This document shows positions 18,288-27,217 of a DNA stretch of 64,000 bases, piece by piece. Each line of letters begins with the position of its first letter. The first letter of the stretch is position 1. The translations under genes and the position numbers were made by a program. The notes under the pieces are model-generated. The model searched no databases. It was given only the letters and a program-made list of their open reading frames with translations, and was not told the origin of the DNA. The DNA is from Lichenicola sp965198575 (GTDB lineage Bacteria; Pseudomonadota; Alphaproteobacteria; Acetobacterales; Acetobacteraceae): positions 3,100,001 to 3,164,000 of the forward strand of contig NZ_OZ240671.1 in assembly GCF_965198575.1 (NCBI RefSeq), read 5' to 3'.

Positions 18288-18296
18288 CCGCACCAT

Positions 18297-18799
18297 CCCC
18301 AACTTAACTGATCGTCCGGCCGCTTCGGCCGAGGTCACCATGGCACGGAAATCGATCCGGATCATGCATCGCGTGCGAGATGAGCGCGTGCTGCCCGACG
18401 ATGCGAACGTGCACGGCAAAGCGCCGGAGACGGATCAGCCAGATCGCCGCTGCTAACATGGAATTGGCCGGCCCGGGGGTCGTGCTTGCCGGCCTGATGC
18501 GCGACCGCGCGCGGCTCGATGATCGTCGTTCACAGGTCGGGAGTGGCTGCGTCGGAGGACCACTTCGACAGCCGCGTCAGTCTCGCTCAGGACAACATCC
18601 AGAACCGCGTGGACGTCGTGACTGATCAGATGCGCCCACGGCCCGCTCAAAAGCACTCGACACGAGCGCATCCAAGATCACCCGGAGCGTGACAGGCGAC
18701 TGGTCGATAACCAAGCGCCGGACGTCGGACGTCGGACGTCGGACGCCCGCCCCAGCCCCGCGCGATCCAACTCGTCGATCCAGTGGCCGGGACGAGTGA
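18297..18799. other. Gene-poor stretch
   Basis: No reading frame here has convincing codon use on either strand. It carries a short tandem repeat (listed separately) and possible decayed coding sequence around 18450-18670. In the leftward frame there, a segment reading LDVVLSETDAAVEVVLR looks protein-like but is too short to assign. Confidence 0.5.
18719..18744. repeat. Short tandem repeat, CGGACGT x 3.5
   Basis: The heptamer CGGACGT is repeated three and a half times without a mismatch. It lies in non-coding sequence and looks like slippage; each junction also makes a GACGTC palindrome. Confidence 0.85.
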
Positions 18800-18976
18800 C
18801 TATTGCAGGCAGGGCATGAGCGAGAGATCGGCCAGTCGGCGAACGGCGTCGAGACCTAACGCTCTGCCGGCGCGAGCAATTTGCTGCAGATCCTGCAAAA
18901 TATCGAAACCAGCTTTCCGTCGCAGTCCCATGTCTTCACGAAGCCTGGACCGATCTGAAGAAGAGGTCAGGATCAT
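18800..18976 (-). CDS. Possible small protein coupled to the PepSY-type gene
   Basis: A 58-codon frame starts with an ATG that overlaps the stop codon of the PepSY-type gene as ATGA, the usual sign of translational coupling. The product is mostly helical and basic (RLREDMGLRRKAGFDIL, DLQQIARAGRALGLDAVRRLADL). Third-position G+C is lower than in neighbouring genes, and there is no separate ribosome-binding site. It may be real or the end of a decayed gene. I recognise no family. Confidence 0.3.
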   Translation of the reverse strand: MILTSSSDRSRLREDMGLRRKAGFDILQDLQQIARAGRALGLDAVRRLADLSLMPCLQ

Positions 18977-19417
18977 CCGGTAAGGAGTGCCAGGACGGTC
19001 GGGATGGCTGTTCCACATGATAGGAGGATCCAGCTCAGCTGCTGACGCCGGACAGCGCGGAAGCCGAGCCAGAGACCCAAGCCAGTCGAGACGCAAAACG
19101 CGAGTGTCACGAACAGAAAGAACCATTTCAGCACCTGCACGGCCGCCGGGTCGGGCCGATCCGTGGACGTGATCTTCTTGCCCATGGGACGAACGATGTG
19201 GGCCGCTGCTGCAGGAATCACCCTGGGCTGTTCCGTGGCCTCACCGAGTATCTGGTCCTTGTGTAGCCTGGCGAGTCCCCCGAATGACCGCAGGCGGCTC
19301 ATATCCGTCATGGGCCTCGTGCAGGCTGAACAGCTGCAACGCACCGGTCAGCGCGAAAAACAGGAGGCTCGGTGCCGTGAATATGGCCAGGTATGCATGA
19401 ATTCGACGAAGCAGCAC
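18973..19417 (-). pseudogene. PepSY-associated small membrane protein, frameshifted
   Basis: Two frames together make one protein. The first (GTG at 19417) gives LLRRIHAYLAIFTAPSLLFF, then ALTGALQLFSLHEAHDGY and EPPAVIRG. The second continues LARLHKDQILG, a polar middle, then VLKWFFLFVTLAFCVSTGLG and an end near 18973. This is the known layout of small PepSY-associated membrane proteins with an N-terminal helix, a periplasmic LHKDQ segment and C-terminal helices. The frames meet at a run of five C (19277-19281). Removing one base restores a single frame of about 147 codons. It follows the broken RND gene by 39 bases on the same strand. The shift is either true decay or a homopolymer reading error. 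Confidence 0.72.
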
Positions 19418-19456
19418 GGTCGATCATCCTCACGTGTCGAGTTGCTTGAAATGCGA

Positions 19457-21694
19457 TCATCGTGCTGCGAGGGCAGACAGGGACGAAACGGGAGTGGCCT
19501 GCCGTCGCGACGCCAGCAGCACGTAAACCGCCGGCAGTACGAACAGCGTGAACAGCGTGCCGATCGACAGGCCCGACGCGATCACCAGCCCCATCACGAA
19601 GCGGGACGCCGCACCGGCACCGGTCGCCAGCACCAGAGGCATCACGCCCAGCACCATTGCGGCGGTGGTCATCAGGATCGGTCGCAGTCGAAGCGTGCAG
19701 GCGCGCAGGATCGCCTCCTGCTTGTCGAGCCCCATCGCCTGGCTCTCCTTGGCGACCTCGACGATCAGGATGCCGTGCTTGCTGATCAGCCCCATCAGCG
19801 TCACCAGCCCGACCTGGGTGAACAGGTTGATGCTCGCGCCGCCGATGCCGAGCCAGACGAACAGCAAGGCCCCGGCCATCGACATCGGCACCGAAACCAG
19901 GATGATCAGCGAATCACGAAAGCTCTCGAACAGGGCTGCAAGGGCCAGGTACGTGATCACCAGGGCTAATGTAAAAGTGGCAGTGAACCCACCGGTTTCC
20001 TGCACGAACTGGCGCAATGGCCCCACGGTATCGGTGCTGTAGCCTGCGGGCAGCATCCCGCCTGCGAGATGCTGCAGATCGTCGTAGGCCTGCCCCTGGG
20101 TGATGCCGGGAGCCGGCAGCGCGCTGATCGTCGCCGATTGCAGCTGCTGAAAATGGCTGATCGATTCCGGCACCACGCTGTTCTCGATATGCGCCACCGA
20201 GCGCAGCGGCACCGCGATCCCGTTCGCCGACCGGATCGGATAATCCAGGATCTGGTCGGGGTTCAGGCGGAACCGACGCATCGCCATCGGCTCGACCTTG
20301 TATGACCGTCGATTGGCTGAAAAAAAGCCGGTGTAGCTTTCGCCCAGCATTGCGTTCAGCGAGATGCCCAGGTCGTTCATCGTGAGCTTCAGGGCGGCGA
20401 GCTTGGCGCGGTCGACCACGATCGTCGCCTGCGGCTGGTCGATCTTGAGGTCCTTGTCGGCGTAGCTGAACAGCCCGCTGGCGCGAACCTTGTCGAGAAA
20501 GGCCGTCGACTCTTGATCCAGCTGCTCGAAGTCGCCGGTGCTCTGCAGCACGAAGCCGATCGGCAATCCGTCGGAACCGGGAAGATAGGGTGGAACGTAG
20601 CTCGCCATGTCGAGGCCGGCGATCCGTGACAACTTCGCCTGCACCTCGTCGCCGATGGTGAAGATGCTGCGGCGACGGTGGCTCCAGTCCGACAGATCGA
20701 GGCCGCCCTCGACCGATGGCGCCTCGTCGACCACATAGAAATGGATCATCTCCGGCACCGATTTGTAGATGGCGATAATCGACGGGTTGTACCGCTCCAG
20801 CGCGTCCGAGGTCGCGTCGGGCGCGCCGTTTCCCGACAGGTCGATTTCGCCGGTATCTTCCGCCGGCGAAAGCTCGTGCCTGGCGTGGGTGTAGAAAAAC
20901 CAGCTGCTGCCCAACACCGCGAGACCGGCCAGCAGCACCAGCGGCTGCAGCTTCAGGGTCGCACGCAGCCCGGCGATGTAGCCGCGTTGCAGGCCGTCGA
21001 GCGCCCGTTCGCTGCGCCGCTGCATGCGGTTCGACAACGGTGTACGCCGACCGGGTGCGGCACGTGCGCGCAACAGGCGCGAGCTCATCATCGGCGACAG
21101 CGTCAAGGCCAGCAGCGCGGAAATGGTTACGGCGCCCGCCAGCGTGAATGCGAACTCGATGAACAGCGCACCGGTCAGTCCGCCTTGCAGGCCGAGCGGC
21201 ACATAGACCGCAACCAGCACCAGCGTCATTGCCAGGATCGGCTGCACCAGCTCAGCCGCCGCCTCGGTGGCAGCGGCGATCGGAGCCAGCCCGCGCGCCA
21301 GATGCCGGTTCACGTTCTCGACCACGATGATCGCATCGTCCACGACCAGCCCGATCGCCAGCACCAGGGCGAGCAGCGTCAACAGGTTGATGGAGAACCC
21401 CATCAACGACATCATCGCGAACGTGCCGGTCAGGGACAGCGGGATCGTCACCAGCGGGACCAGAACCGAGCGCCATGAGCCCAGGAACGCGAACACCACC
21501 AGCGCCACGATCGCCAATGACTCCACCAGCGTCACCACCACCTCGTGGATCGAGGCGCGGATGAAGTCGCCCATGTCCTCGACCGCGATGATGTGCAGGC
21601 TGGGCGGCAATTGTCGGCGCAGCGACCCGATCTGCGCCTCGATGCCGCGGGCGACGGTCAGCGCGTCGGCCGACGGCATCGGCCGGACACTCAT
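19457..21694 (-). pseudogene. RND efflux permease lacking its N-terminus
   Basis: The 745 residues match RND (AcrB/MexB-like) inner-membrane pumps from the end of the first porter half onward. Visible parts are transmembrane helices 2-6 with GLVVDDAIIVVENVNRH, the second periplasmic half, and helices 7-12 with SKHGILIVEFA-like GLISKHGILIVEVA and RLRPILMTT. About 290 N-terminal residues are missing, including helix 1 and the first porter subdomains. Homology begins abruptly near 21750, where the frame runs into a truncated NtrC-type regulator gene. A pump without helix 1 should not function, so this is read as the product of a deletion. Confidence 0.82.
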
Positions 21695-22257
21695 ATGGAT
21701 GCTGGGGAAGCCGTTATTGATGTCCTGCGTGTTGTCCGGGTCGCTGCCATGGTCTCGCCACTGACCAGAACCGTCGCATCGCTGTCCGCGAGCATACCGA
21801 CCGCCTTCTGCACCTCACGCATCGCCGGCGACATGCCGATGAGCTCGTCGTCGCTCGGACGCGCGGTTGAAGTCGGCTGCGTGGCGGTATCCGGCAGCAT
21901 GCGCCTGACGAGGGCGCCGAGAGCCTCGCGTCCGACCGGTTTGCTCAGATGATCGACGGCACCCAGGCGCATCGCCTCGATCGTGTTCCCGGCGGTCGGC
22001 GCTGCGGTCAGCACGGCGATCGGCAGCGGGCCACGCGACGGCGCGTGCTGCGCCCGGATCCGTCGCAGTACCTCCAGCCCATCCAGGCCCGGCATCCGGA
22101 GATCCAGCAGCACCGCATCGACGCCACCCTGCGCAAGCCGGTCGAGGGCGGCTTCTCCATCGGCCGCCTGCTCTGGCGCATGGCCGAGATCGACCAGCGT
22201 CTCGCTCATGCTGTCGCGCAGCTCCGCGTCATCATCGACAATCGGGATGACGGACAT
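21691..22257 (-). pseudogene. NtrC-type response regulator, truncated after the receiver domain
   Basis: Residues 1-120 form an intact receiver: acidic pocket VDDD, phospho-acceptor D52 in VLLDLRMPG, conserved T in AVLTA, and K in LSKPVG. Residues 137-167 are the opening of a sigma-54 AAA+ domain (ELIGMSPAMREVQKAV, then TVLVSGE). The frame breaks exactly before the Walker A loop, and the last 20 residues are read out of frame through RND sequence. The ATPase and DNA-binding domains are gone, so it cannot activate sigma-54 promoters. Its start overlaps the kinase gene by 52 bases, the usual order for such pairs. A single-domain role as a phosphate sink remains possible. Confidence 0.8.
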
Positions 22258-23741
22258 GCCGCGCCTCGCTCGGTGGATGCGCCGGCAGCCTCGGCCGGCA
22301 GCGTCATGGTGAAGCAGGCGCCGCTGCCGGCCGGGCGGTCCGTCAGCGCCAGGGTGCCGCCATGCGCCGTGACCAGCTCGCGCGCGATCGCCAGGCCGAG
22401 CCCGGTGCCGTCGGCCCGCCCGGTCACGAACGGCTCGAACAGCTGGCCGCGCACGCCCGGCGCCACGCCCGGACCATCGTCGGCGACGCTGATCCGCACC
22501 TGGCGGGCCAGGACATCCCGTTGCCCGGCCACGAACACCTGTCCGCCGGTGGGTGTCGCCCGGATTGCGTTCTCCAGCAGGTTGGCCAGCACCCGGCCCA
22601 CGAGTGCGGGGTCGAACGGCACGGTGATCCCCTCAGGCGCCTCGAGGTGCAGCGCCACCCCGGCGGCCTGCGCCGCATCCTCGTGGTCGCGCAGGGTGGC
22701 ACGCAGGAAGTCGCCGAGATCGACGGGCTCGGGCGCCGGCACCCGACTCTGGGTCATCGCCAGCAGCTCGCCCAGCAGCCGATCGAGCCGGGTGATCTGG
22801 CCCAGGATGCTGCCGAGTGCCTTGCGCCGCCGCTGATCGTCGCCAGCCAGCGCGTTTTCCGCCCGCAGCCGCATCGAGGCGATCGGGTTGCGGATCTCGT
22901 GGGCGACGCCGGCCGCGACCCGCCCGAGGGCGGCCAGTCGTGCGCCGTCCGCGACCCGGGCGGCCATGGTCGTGGCCTCGCGTCGGGCGGCGTCGAGGCG
23001 GGTGCTGGCGGTGTTGAGCGCGTCGATGATGCGGTCGAGCTCGCGCTCGCCGGTGGCGGCGACGCGGGGCAGGCCGCCGGTTCCGCTCGCGGAATGGCCC
23101 ACGAGTGCCGCCTCGATCTGCCGGACGTGGCGCGACCAGGTCATGACCAGCCAGGTGAGCCAGCCGGTGATCGCCAGCACGAGCCCGAGCAGGACGGCAA
23201 AGCCCAGCCGCAGCTGCGAGAGGCCACGGGCGGCGTAGAGGCGGCGCGCGCTCCAGGCCACCAGGTTCGGCACCGGTCCGGACAGGATGCAGGCGGCGAC
23301 GACGACCGTATCGCCGTGATCGAGGCCCTGCTCGACCACGTCGTGATCCTGCTGGAGTGCCGACGACGCGGCGGCCTGCAGGATGCTCATCGAGGGCAGC
23401 GCCGACAGGCTGAGGGGCTGGCTGGCGAGCAGGCCATGCCCGGGCAGCCAGACGCCGCCCGCGATGGGATCGTCGGCATCGAGGGCGCGGGCCAGCACCG
23501 CACGCAGATCCGCCCGGAAACCCGGATCGTCGGCTCGCGGCGCCGGCCCGTTCCAGCCGTTGTCGTAATACCGCCAGGCGTCGCGGATCTGGTCGCATGC
23601 GCCTGCAACCCGGTCCTCGGCGTTGGCCACGTTGGCCGAGGCGGATTGCGCGTAGAGTTGCGACATCAGCACCGCGAGGGCGATCGATGCCAGCGCCGAC
23701 AGCACCCAGACGACCGCCAGGCGGGCTCGCAGCGAACGCAT
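22206..23741 (-). CDS. Sensor histidine kinase
   Basis: This 511-residue membrane kinase has a helix at residues 8-28, a periplasmic sensor of about 150 residues, a second helix near 175-200, and a linker with VRQIEAALVG. The H-box VAHEIRNPIASMRLRAE (H at about 281) follows, and then the catalytic domain with LLENAIRAT (N), DDGPGVAPG (G1), FVTGRADGTGLGL (F/G2) and a final GACFTMTLP. All ATP-binding and phosphorylation motifs are intact. AGGGGAAAC precedes the ATG. Its cognate regulator, just downstream and overlapping by 52 bases, is truncated, so this kinase may be an orphan. The signal sensed is unknown. Confidence 0.9.
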   Translation of the reverse strand: MRSLRARLAVVWVLSALASIALAVLMSQLYAQSASANVANAEDRVAGACDQIRDAWRYYDNGWNGPAPRADDPGFRADLRAVLARALDADDPIAGGVWLPGHGLLASQPLSLSALPSMSILQAAASSALQQDHDVVEQGLDHGDTVVVAACILSGPVPNLVAWSARRLYAARGLSQLRLGFAVLLGLVLAITGWLTWLVMTWSRHVRQIEAALVGHSASGTGGLPRVAATGERELDRIIDALNTASTRLDAARREATTMAARVADGARLAALGRVAAGVAHEIRNPIASMRLRAENALAGDDQRRRKALGSILGQITRLDRLLGELLAMTQSRVPAPEPVDLGDFLRATLRDHEDAAQAAGVALHLEAPEGITVPFDPALVGRVLANLLENAIRATPTGGQVFVAGQRDVLARQVRISVADDGPGVAPGVRGQLFEPFVTGRADGTGLGLAIARELVTAHGGTLALTDRPAGSGACFTMTLPAEAAGASTERGAACPSSRLSMMTRSCATA

Positions 23742-24200
23742 GTTTCCCCTGACCCGGTCGTTGGCACGTACCGCTCCACGGCTCCAGCGCATCCACGGCC
23801 TGTCAAGGATAGACGCTTGCCGCGGACAGATCGACCGCGGGTCGGGGCCTGCCTGGTGTCGTGCTGTCGGTGTGGCGCCCATGCTTTGCGAATGACACGG
23901 TCGCGTGCCGTAGCCCGCCTCGCACGCCCGGGAAACAGGTTCCAGCTTCAGCAAGACCGGAGGTGCTTCGATGCACTCAGGTCATCCTGCAGAACCTGCG
24001 CTCGATGAGGTTTTGCCTGCGTCGTGCAATGCGGTTGAGCGGATAGCGGTAGCCGCCATCGCACGTCCATACCGCGCCCATCGCAACGACATGTCGTGAG
24101 GGGGACGTAATGACATCGCAGGAGACCAGGATTGCACCTGCACGTTCCGGATCGATGCGTCGCACGCTCCGCGCTGTGACGGGCCTGCTGCATGCGAGCC
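23742..24200. other. Intergenic stretch between kinase gene and tRNA-Gln
   Basis: Apart from the transposase scrap at 23977-24075, no gene is supported here. The part next to 23742 should hold the kinase promoter, but no clear hexamer pair was found. Confidence 0.5.
23977..24075 (-). mobile_element. IS5-like transposase C-terminal remnant
   Basis: Reading leftward, the frame gives YRYPLNRIARRRQNLIERRF followed by CRM and a stop. This resembles the conserved end of IS5-family DDE transposases, where R-x-R-N-x-I-E-R-x-F-x-R-x-K comes before RRIATRYDK. The rest of the transposase, and any inverted repeats, are missing. It lies about 130 bases downstream of tRNA-Gln. The stretch is short, so the call is tentative. 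Confidence 0.4.
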
Positions 24201-24275
24201 TGGTTGGGGCGGGAGGGTTCGAACCTCCGAATGGCGGAATCAAAATCCGCTGCCTTACCACTTGGCTACGCCCCA
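24201..24275 (-). tRNA. tRNA-Gln (anticodon TTG)
   Basis: The 75-base leftward sequence folds as a full cloverleaf. The acceptor stem TGGGGCG/CGCCCCA has the encoded ACCA end, the D arm is GCCAAGTGGTAAGGC, the anticodon arm GCGGA-TTTTGAT-TCCGC has TTG in the loop, and the T arm is GGAGG-TTCGAAC-CCTCC. The unusual first base pair U-A is typical of glutamine tRNAs. TTG reads CAA and, by wobble, CAG. Confidence 0.97.
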
Positions 24276-24297
24276 GCACCGCCCCGGACGGCGGTCC

Positions 24298-24326
24298 TAG
24301 ATAGGATCAGCGGTCTCCGCCGTAAA
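24298..24326 (-). promoter_or_regulatory. Candidate promoter of tRNA-Gln
   Basis: Reading leftward, TTTACG (24326-24321), a 17-base spacer and TATCTA (24303-24298) would start transcription about 15 bases before the tRNA 5' end. The hexamers match consensus only partly. Confidence 0.3.
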
Positions 24327-24338
24327 GGGCCGCCCGGT

Positions 24339-25046
24339 CTAGGTCGGCCGTGGCTCCGGGCCGGCATCGAGCCCTGCGCCGCCCAGCGGCTCAACGTCCG
24401 GTGGCGGTGTCATCGGCGGCAGCACACCATCCACGTCGACGGCGTCGGCGACATCGAGCTCGACATCGTCGACACCGCGATCGAACAGCGGCCGGTCCAG
24501 CATGCGGCCGAGCCATTCCGCACGATCGAGCGCCTTGTCCAGCGCCACCATGGTGCCCGACAGGTCGGCGCTGTCGTCGCGGTCCCAGGCCCGCACGACC
24601 TGCAGCCACACCGCGATCAGCCCGCGCTTGCGGACGGTGCCGGCCAGGCCCGCGACATCGAGGCCGGCGGCCTGCGCCATCCAGTCCATGCTGTCTGCGG
24701 TGGCCGCACCCAGCAGCAGCGCCAGGCCGGGATCGAACGGGATCGCCCGCAGCACCGCCTGCACGCCACCGCGATATTGCTGCAGCACGTCGATCCGGCG
24801 CATCAGCAGGTCGAACAGCCGCTCCCTGACCGAGCCGCCCGAGCCGTCATCGACCAGGGCGGCACGATCGGCCAGCACGCACAGCCTGAGCAGCACGCTG
24901 GAGCGGAACGGGAACCGCACGCGCGCCTCGTCGAGCGGCAGTCCGGCCGCCCGCGCCGCTTCCGCCACATTCACCCGTCGCCAGCCGACGACCTCGGCAC
25001 GAGCCATGGCGGCCTGGATGAGGGCGGAATCGAATTGATCGTCCAT
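24339..25046 (-). CDS. TetR/COQ9-like helical protein
   Basis: This 235-residue protein has an N-terminal three-helix unit resembling a TetR DNA-binding domain (IQAAMARAEVVGWRRVNVAEAARAAGLPLDEARVRF). A helical C-terminal domain follows, with LFDLLMRRIDVLQQYRGGVQAVLR, and an acidic tail rich in Asp/Pro. The same overall layout is found in COQ9, a lipid-binding protein of ubiquinone synthesis. It closes a leftward cluster with UbiK, YbjN and ProC, and UbiK also serves ubiquinone synthesis, which makes a COQ9-like role worth testing. The ATG at 25046 is preferred over one at 25094, which has no ribosome-binding site. Confidence 0.65.
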   Translation of the reverse strand: MDDQFDSALIQAAMARAEVVGWRRVNVAEAARAAGLPLDEARVRFPFRSSVLLRLCVLADRAALVDDGSGGSVRERLFDLLMRRIDVLQQYRGGVQAVLRAIPFDPGLALLLGAATADSMDWMAQAAGLDVAGLAGTVRKRGLIAVWLQVVRAWDRDDSADLSGTMVALDKALDRAEWLGRMLDRPLFDRGVDDVELDVADAVDVDGVLPPMTPPPDVEPLGGAGLDAGPEPRPT

Positions 25047-25121
25047 GCTCAGTGTCTCGTCCTCGTTGCCCGCGACGCCAACCGTCCTGGTCATGACGCG
25101 CGGGTGGCCGCCCGGTTGGCC

Positions 25122-25970
25122 TCAGCTGGCCAACGCCCGCGATCGTTCGGTGGCGGCGCGCACCGCCTCGGTCATCGCCCGTGGCCAGGCAGCGTCGGCC
25201 ATCAGCACGGCCAGCGCCGCCTGGGTGGTGCCGCCCGGGCTGGTCACCGCGCGCCGGAGGTCGGCCGCGTCCTCCGGCGAGGCGGCAAGCAGGGCGCCGG
25301 CCCCGCTGACGGTCTCGCGCGCGAGCTGCCGGGCCAGCGCTTCGGGCAGCCCCTGCGCGCGACCGGCCGCCTCCAGCAGTTCGGCGAGCAGGAACACATA
25401 GGCCGGTCCGCTGCCGGAGACCGCGGTGACCGGATCGAGCAGCGCCTCGTCCTCGACCCAGGCGACGCTGCCGGCCGCGCGCAACAGCCGGTCACACAGA
25501 TCGCGCCGGGCCTGCGAGACACCAGGTTCGGCAACCGCGACGGAAATACCGCGGCCGATTGCGGCGGGCATATTCGGCATCGCCCGGACAATCCCCGCAG
25601 CACCCGGGAGCGCGGAACGAAGCCCGTCCAGGGTGCGGCCGGCCATGATCGAGAGCACCACCGCATCGCCGATCAGCGGTGCGATCGCCGCCATCGCCTG
25701 GTCGGCCATCTGCGGCTTGATCGCCAGGATCACCGCGGCGGGTCGGATGTCGGCCGGGACGTCGCGCGCATCGGTGACCCGCAGATGAGGCCCGATCGGT
25801 GTTCCGGACGCCGAGGGTTCGATGATGACCGAAGCCGCGAGCCCTTCCGCCTCCCAGCCCGAAAGCAGGGCGCTGCCCATCCGGCCGCACCCGACCAGCA
25901 GGAGTGCCGGGATCACCGTCGCCGGGCCGGCCACGCCATGGTCGGGACGGCCGGATGCGTCGGGCGGCAT
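25122..25970 (-). CDS. proC: Pyrroline-5-carboxylate reductase
   Basis: This 282-residue enzyme makes L-proline from pyrroline-5-carboxylate with NAD(P)H in the cytoplasm. The Rossmann motif is LLVGCGRMGSALLSGW near residue 25. AILAIKPQ and VRAMPNMPAAIGRG follow in the family order, and the C-terminal dimerisation part carries AVSGSGPAYVF, ETVSGAGALL and TSPGGTTQAAL. All signature residues are present. It begins 6 bases after the YbjN-like gene, so the two are in one operon. The first 17 residues are an extension compared with most family members. Confidence 0.95.
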   Translation of the reverse strand: MPPDASGRPDHGVAGPATVIPALLLVGCGRMGSALLSGWEAEGLAASVIIEPSASGTPIGPHLRVTDARDVPADIRPAAVILAIKPQMADQAMAAIAPLIGDAVVLSIMAGRTLDGLRSALPGAAGIVRAMPNMPAAIGRGISVAVAEPGVSQARRDLCDRLLRAAGSVAWVEDEALLDPVTAVSGSGPAYVFLLAELLEAAGRAQGLPEALARQLARETVSGAGALLAASPEDAADLRRAVTSPGGTTQAALAVLMADAAWPRAMTEAVRAATERSRALAS

Positions 25971-25976
25971 GTCCTC

Positions 25977-26480
25977 TCAGGCCTCGCCGGCGCATTCGAG
26001 CATGGCGCACTCGAGCGCATCGGTCGGCGTCTTGCCGCCCCAGAGCACGAACTGGAACGCCGGATAGAAGCGCTCGCACTCGGTCATGGCGATGTCGACC
26101 ATGTCCTCGAGGCTCTCGACCGAGGCGCTGGGGGTGCCACGCAGCAGCACCGAGTGGCGAAATAGCGGCATGCCGTCATCCGGGTCCATGCCGAAATGGC
26201 CGATCCAGAGCCGCTCGTTGGCGAGCGCCAGCAGCTCGAACAGGGCGCGGCGCTGCGTCGAGGGCACCTTCAGGTCGAACGCGCAGGTGAAGTGCATGGC
26301 GCTGATCTCGCGCGACCAGGAGAAATACAGGCCGTAATCGCACCACTTGCCGGGCGCCTCCGCGGCCATCTCGTTGTCCGTCCGGCGATCGAAGGCCCAC
26401 TCGTAGCCGCCGACGATCTGCTCCATCAGGTCGAGCGGATTGGTGGCTGCGCGGTTGGAGGGCAGGTTGAGGGCAGGCAT
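25977..26480 (-). CDS. YbjN-domain protein
   Basis: This 167-residue protein matches the YbjN family (a fold like type III secretion chaperones). It has YEWAFDRRTDNEMAAEA, the strand pair LYFSWSREISAMHFTCAFDL, the helix RALFELLALANERLWIGHFG, and MPLFRHSVLLRG. Family members are linked to stress and motility phenotypes in enterobacteria, but the biochemical role is unknown. GGAG lies just before the ATG at 26480. It sits between ubiK and proC on the same strand. Confidence 0.85.
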   Translation of the reverse strand: MPALNLPSNRAATNPLDLMEQIVGGYEWAFDRRTDNEMAAEAPGKWCDYGLYFSWSREISAMHFTCAFDLKVPSTQRRALFELLALANERLWIGHFGMDPDDGMPLFRHSVLLRGTPSASVESLEDMVDIAMTECERFYPAFQFVLWGGKTPTDALECAMLECAGEA

Positions 26481-26695
26481 GCGGGGCTCCCCATCTGTTG
26501 GAGGGCGGCCCGGGCCTCGGCCCAGGTCCCTGTGTCTGCGGATGGTCGCCCGCCCGGCGGCCTTCGGATCCTGCACGAATCCGGCGCCGGCCCGGTCGAT
26601 CTCGACCCTCCTGAAAGCCTATGGGTGTGGCGCGAGGGCTGCAAGTACCTGTTGCGTCATGGACGCACCGGCCGCTCGCGGCTGGCCGACCAGGC

Positions 26696-27085
26696 TCAGC
26701 TGGCGGCGGGAGGTGTTTCCGACCCGGCCGTCGGCTCGCCGGAACGGGGTGGCGGTCCGCCGGGCGCGCCCTCGAGCGCATGGTGGTCGTGGACCAGGTC
26801 GGCGCCGGAACCGGCCGAAGCGGCGGCCGAGGTTTCCAGTCCGTCGAGACGGGCTTCCAGGCTCGCGAGACGCGCCAGTGCCGCTTCCTGGCCGTCGCGG
26901 GCGGTCGCGGCCATTTCGCTGACCGCTTCGAACTCCTCGCGTCGCACCAGCTGCAGCGCGGTGAGCGCTTCGTCCACCCGGGCGCGCACGAGCGCGCTGA
27001 GCTCCTCGCCGATCCCGGCGATGGCGGAAAACGCCCCACCGGCAACACCGGCGAAGTCGTCGAAGATGCGGGATCTCTCGGCCAT
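26696..27085 (-). CDS. UbiK-family accessory factor (BMFP)
   Basis: This 129-residue protein has the family's opening amphipathic helix (RIFDDFAGVAGGAFSAIAGI) and a trimeric coiled coil (ALVRARVDEALTALQLVRRE, then EFEAVSEMA and ARLASLEARLDGLE). The Gly/Pro-rich C-terminal tail is longer than usual. In E. coli UbiK helps assemble the aerobic ubiquinone-synthesis complex and binds lipid. It heads a leftward cluster and diverges from hldD. A gap of 215 bases separates it from the YbjN gene, so a second promoter is possible. Confidence 0.85.
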   Translation of the reverse strand: MAERSRIFDDFAGVAGGAFSAIAGIGEELSALVRARVDEALTALQLVRREEFEAVSEMAATARDGQEAALARLASLEARLDGLETSAAASAGSGADLVHDHHALEGAPGGPPPRSGEPTAGSETPPAAS

Positions 27086-27217
27086 TGTCCTGTCCTCTTC
27101 GAAGGCGCCGCGGCGGCGTGCCGACCAGCATGTCCAGCTTAGGCGATATGGCGTCGCATGGAACCGGTTTCATCGCCTGCTGTCGCAACCCCGGCCGCTT
27201 CGCCTATAACCGCGTCC

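Noticed and set aside
24192..26165. Rightward frame of 657 codons over tRNA-Gln, the COQ9-like gene and proC
   Set aside because: It crosses a tRNA and is antisense to proC. Its composition is typical of a shadow frame.
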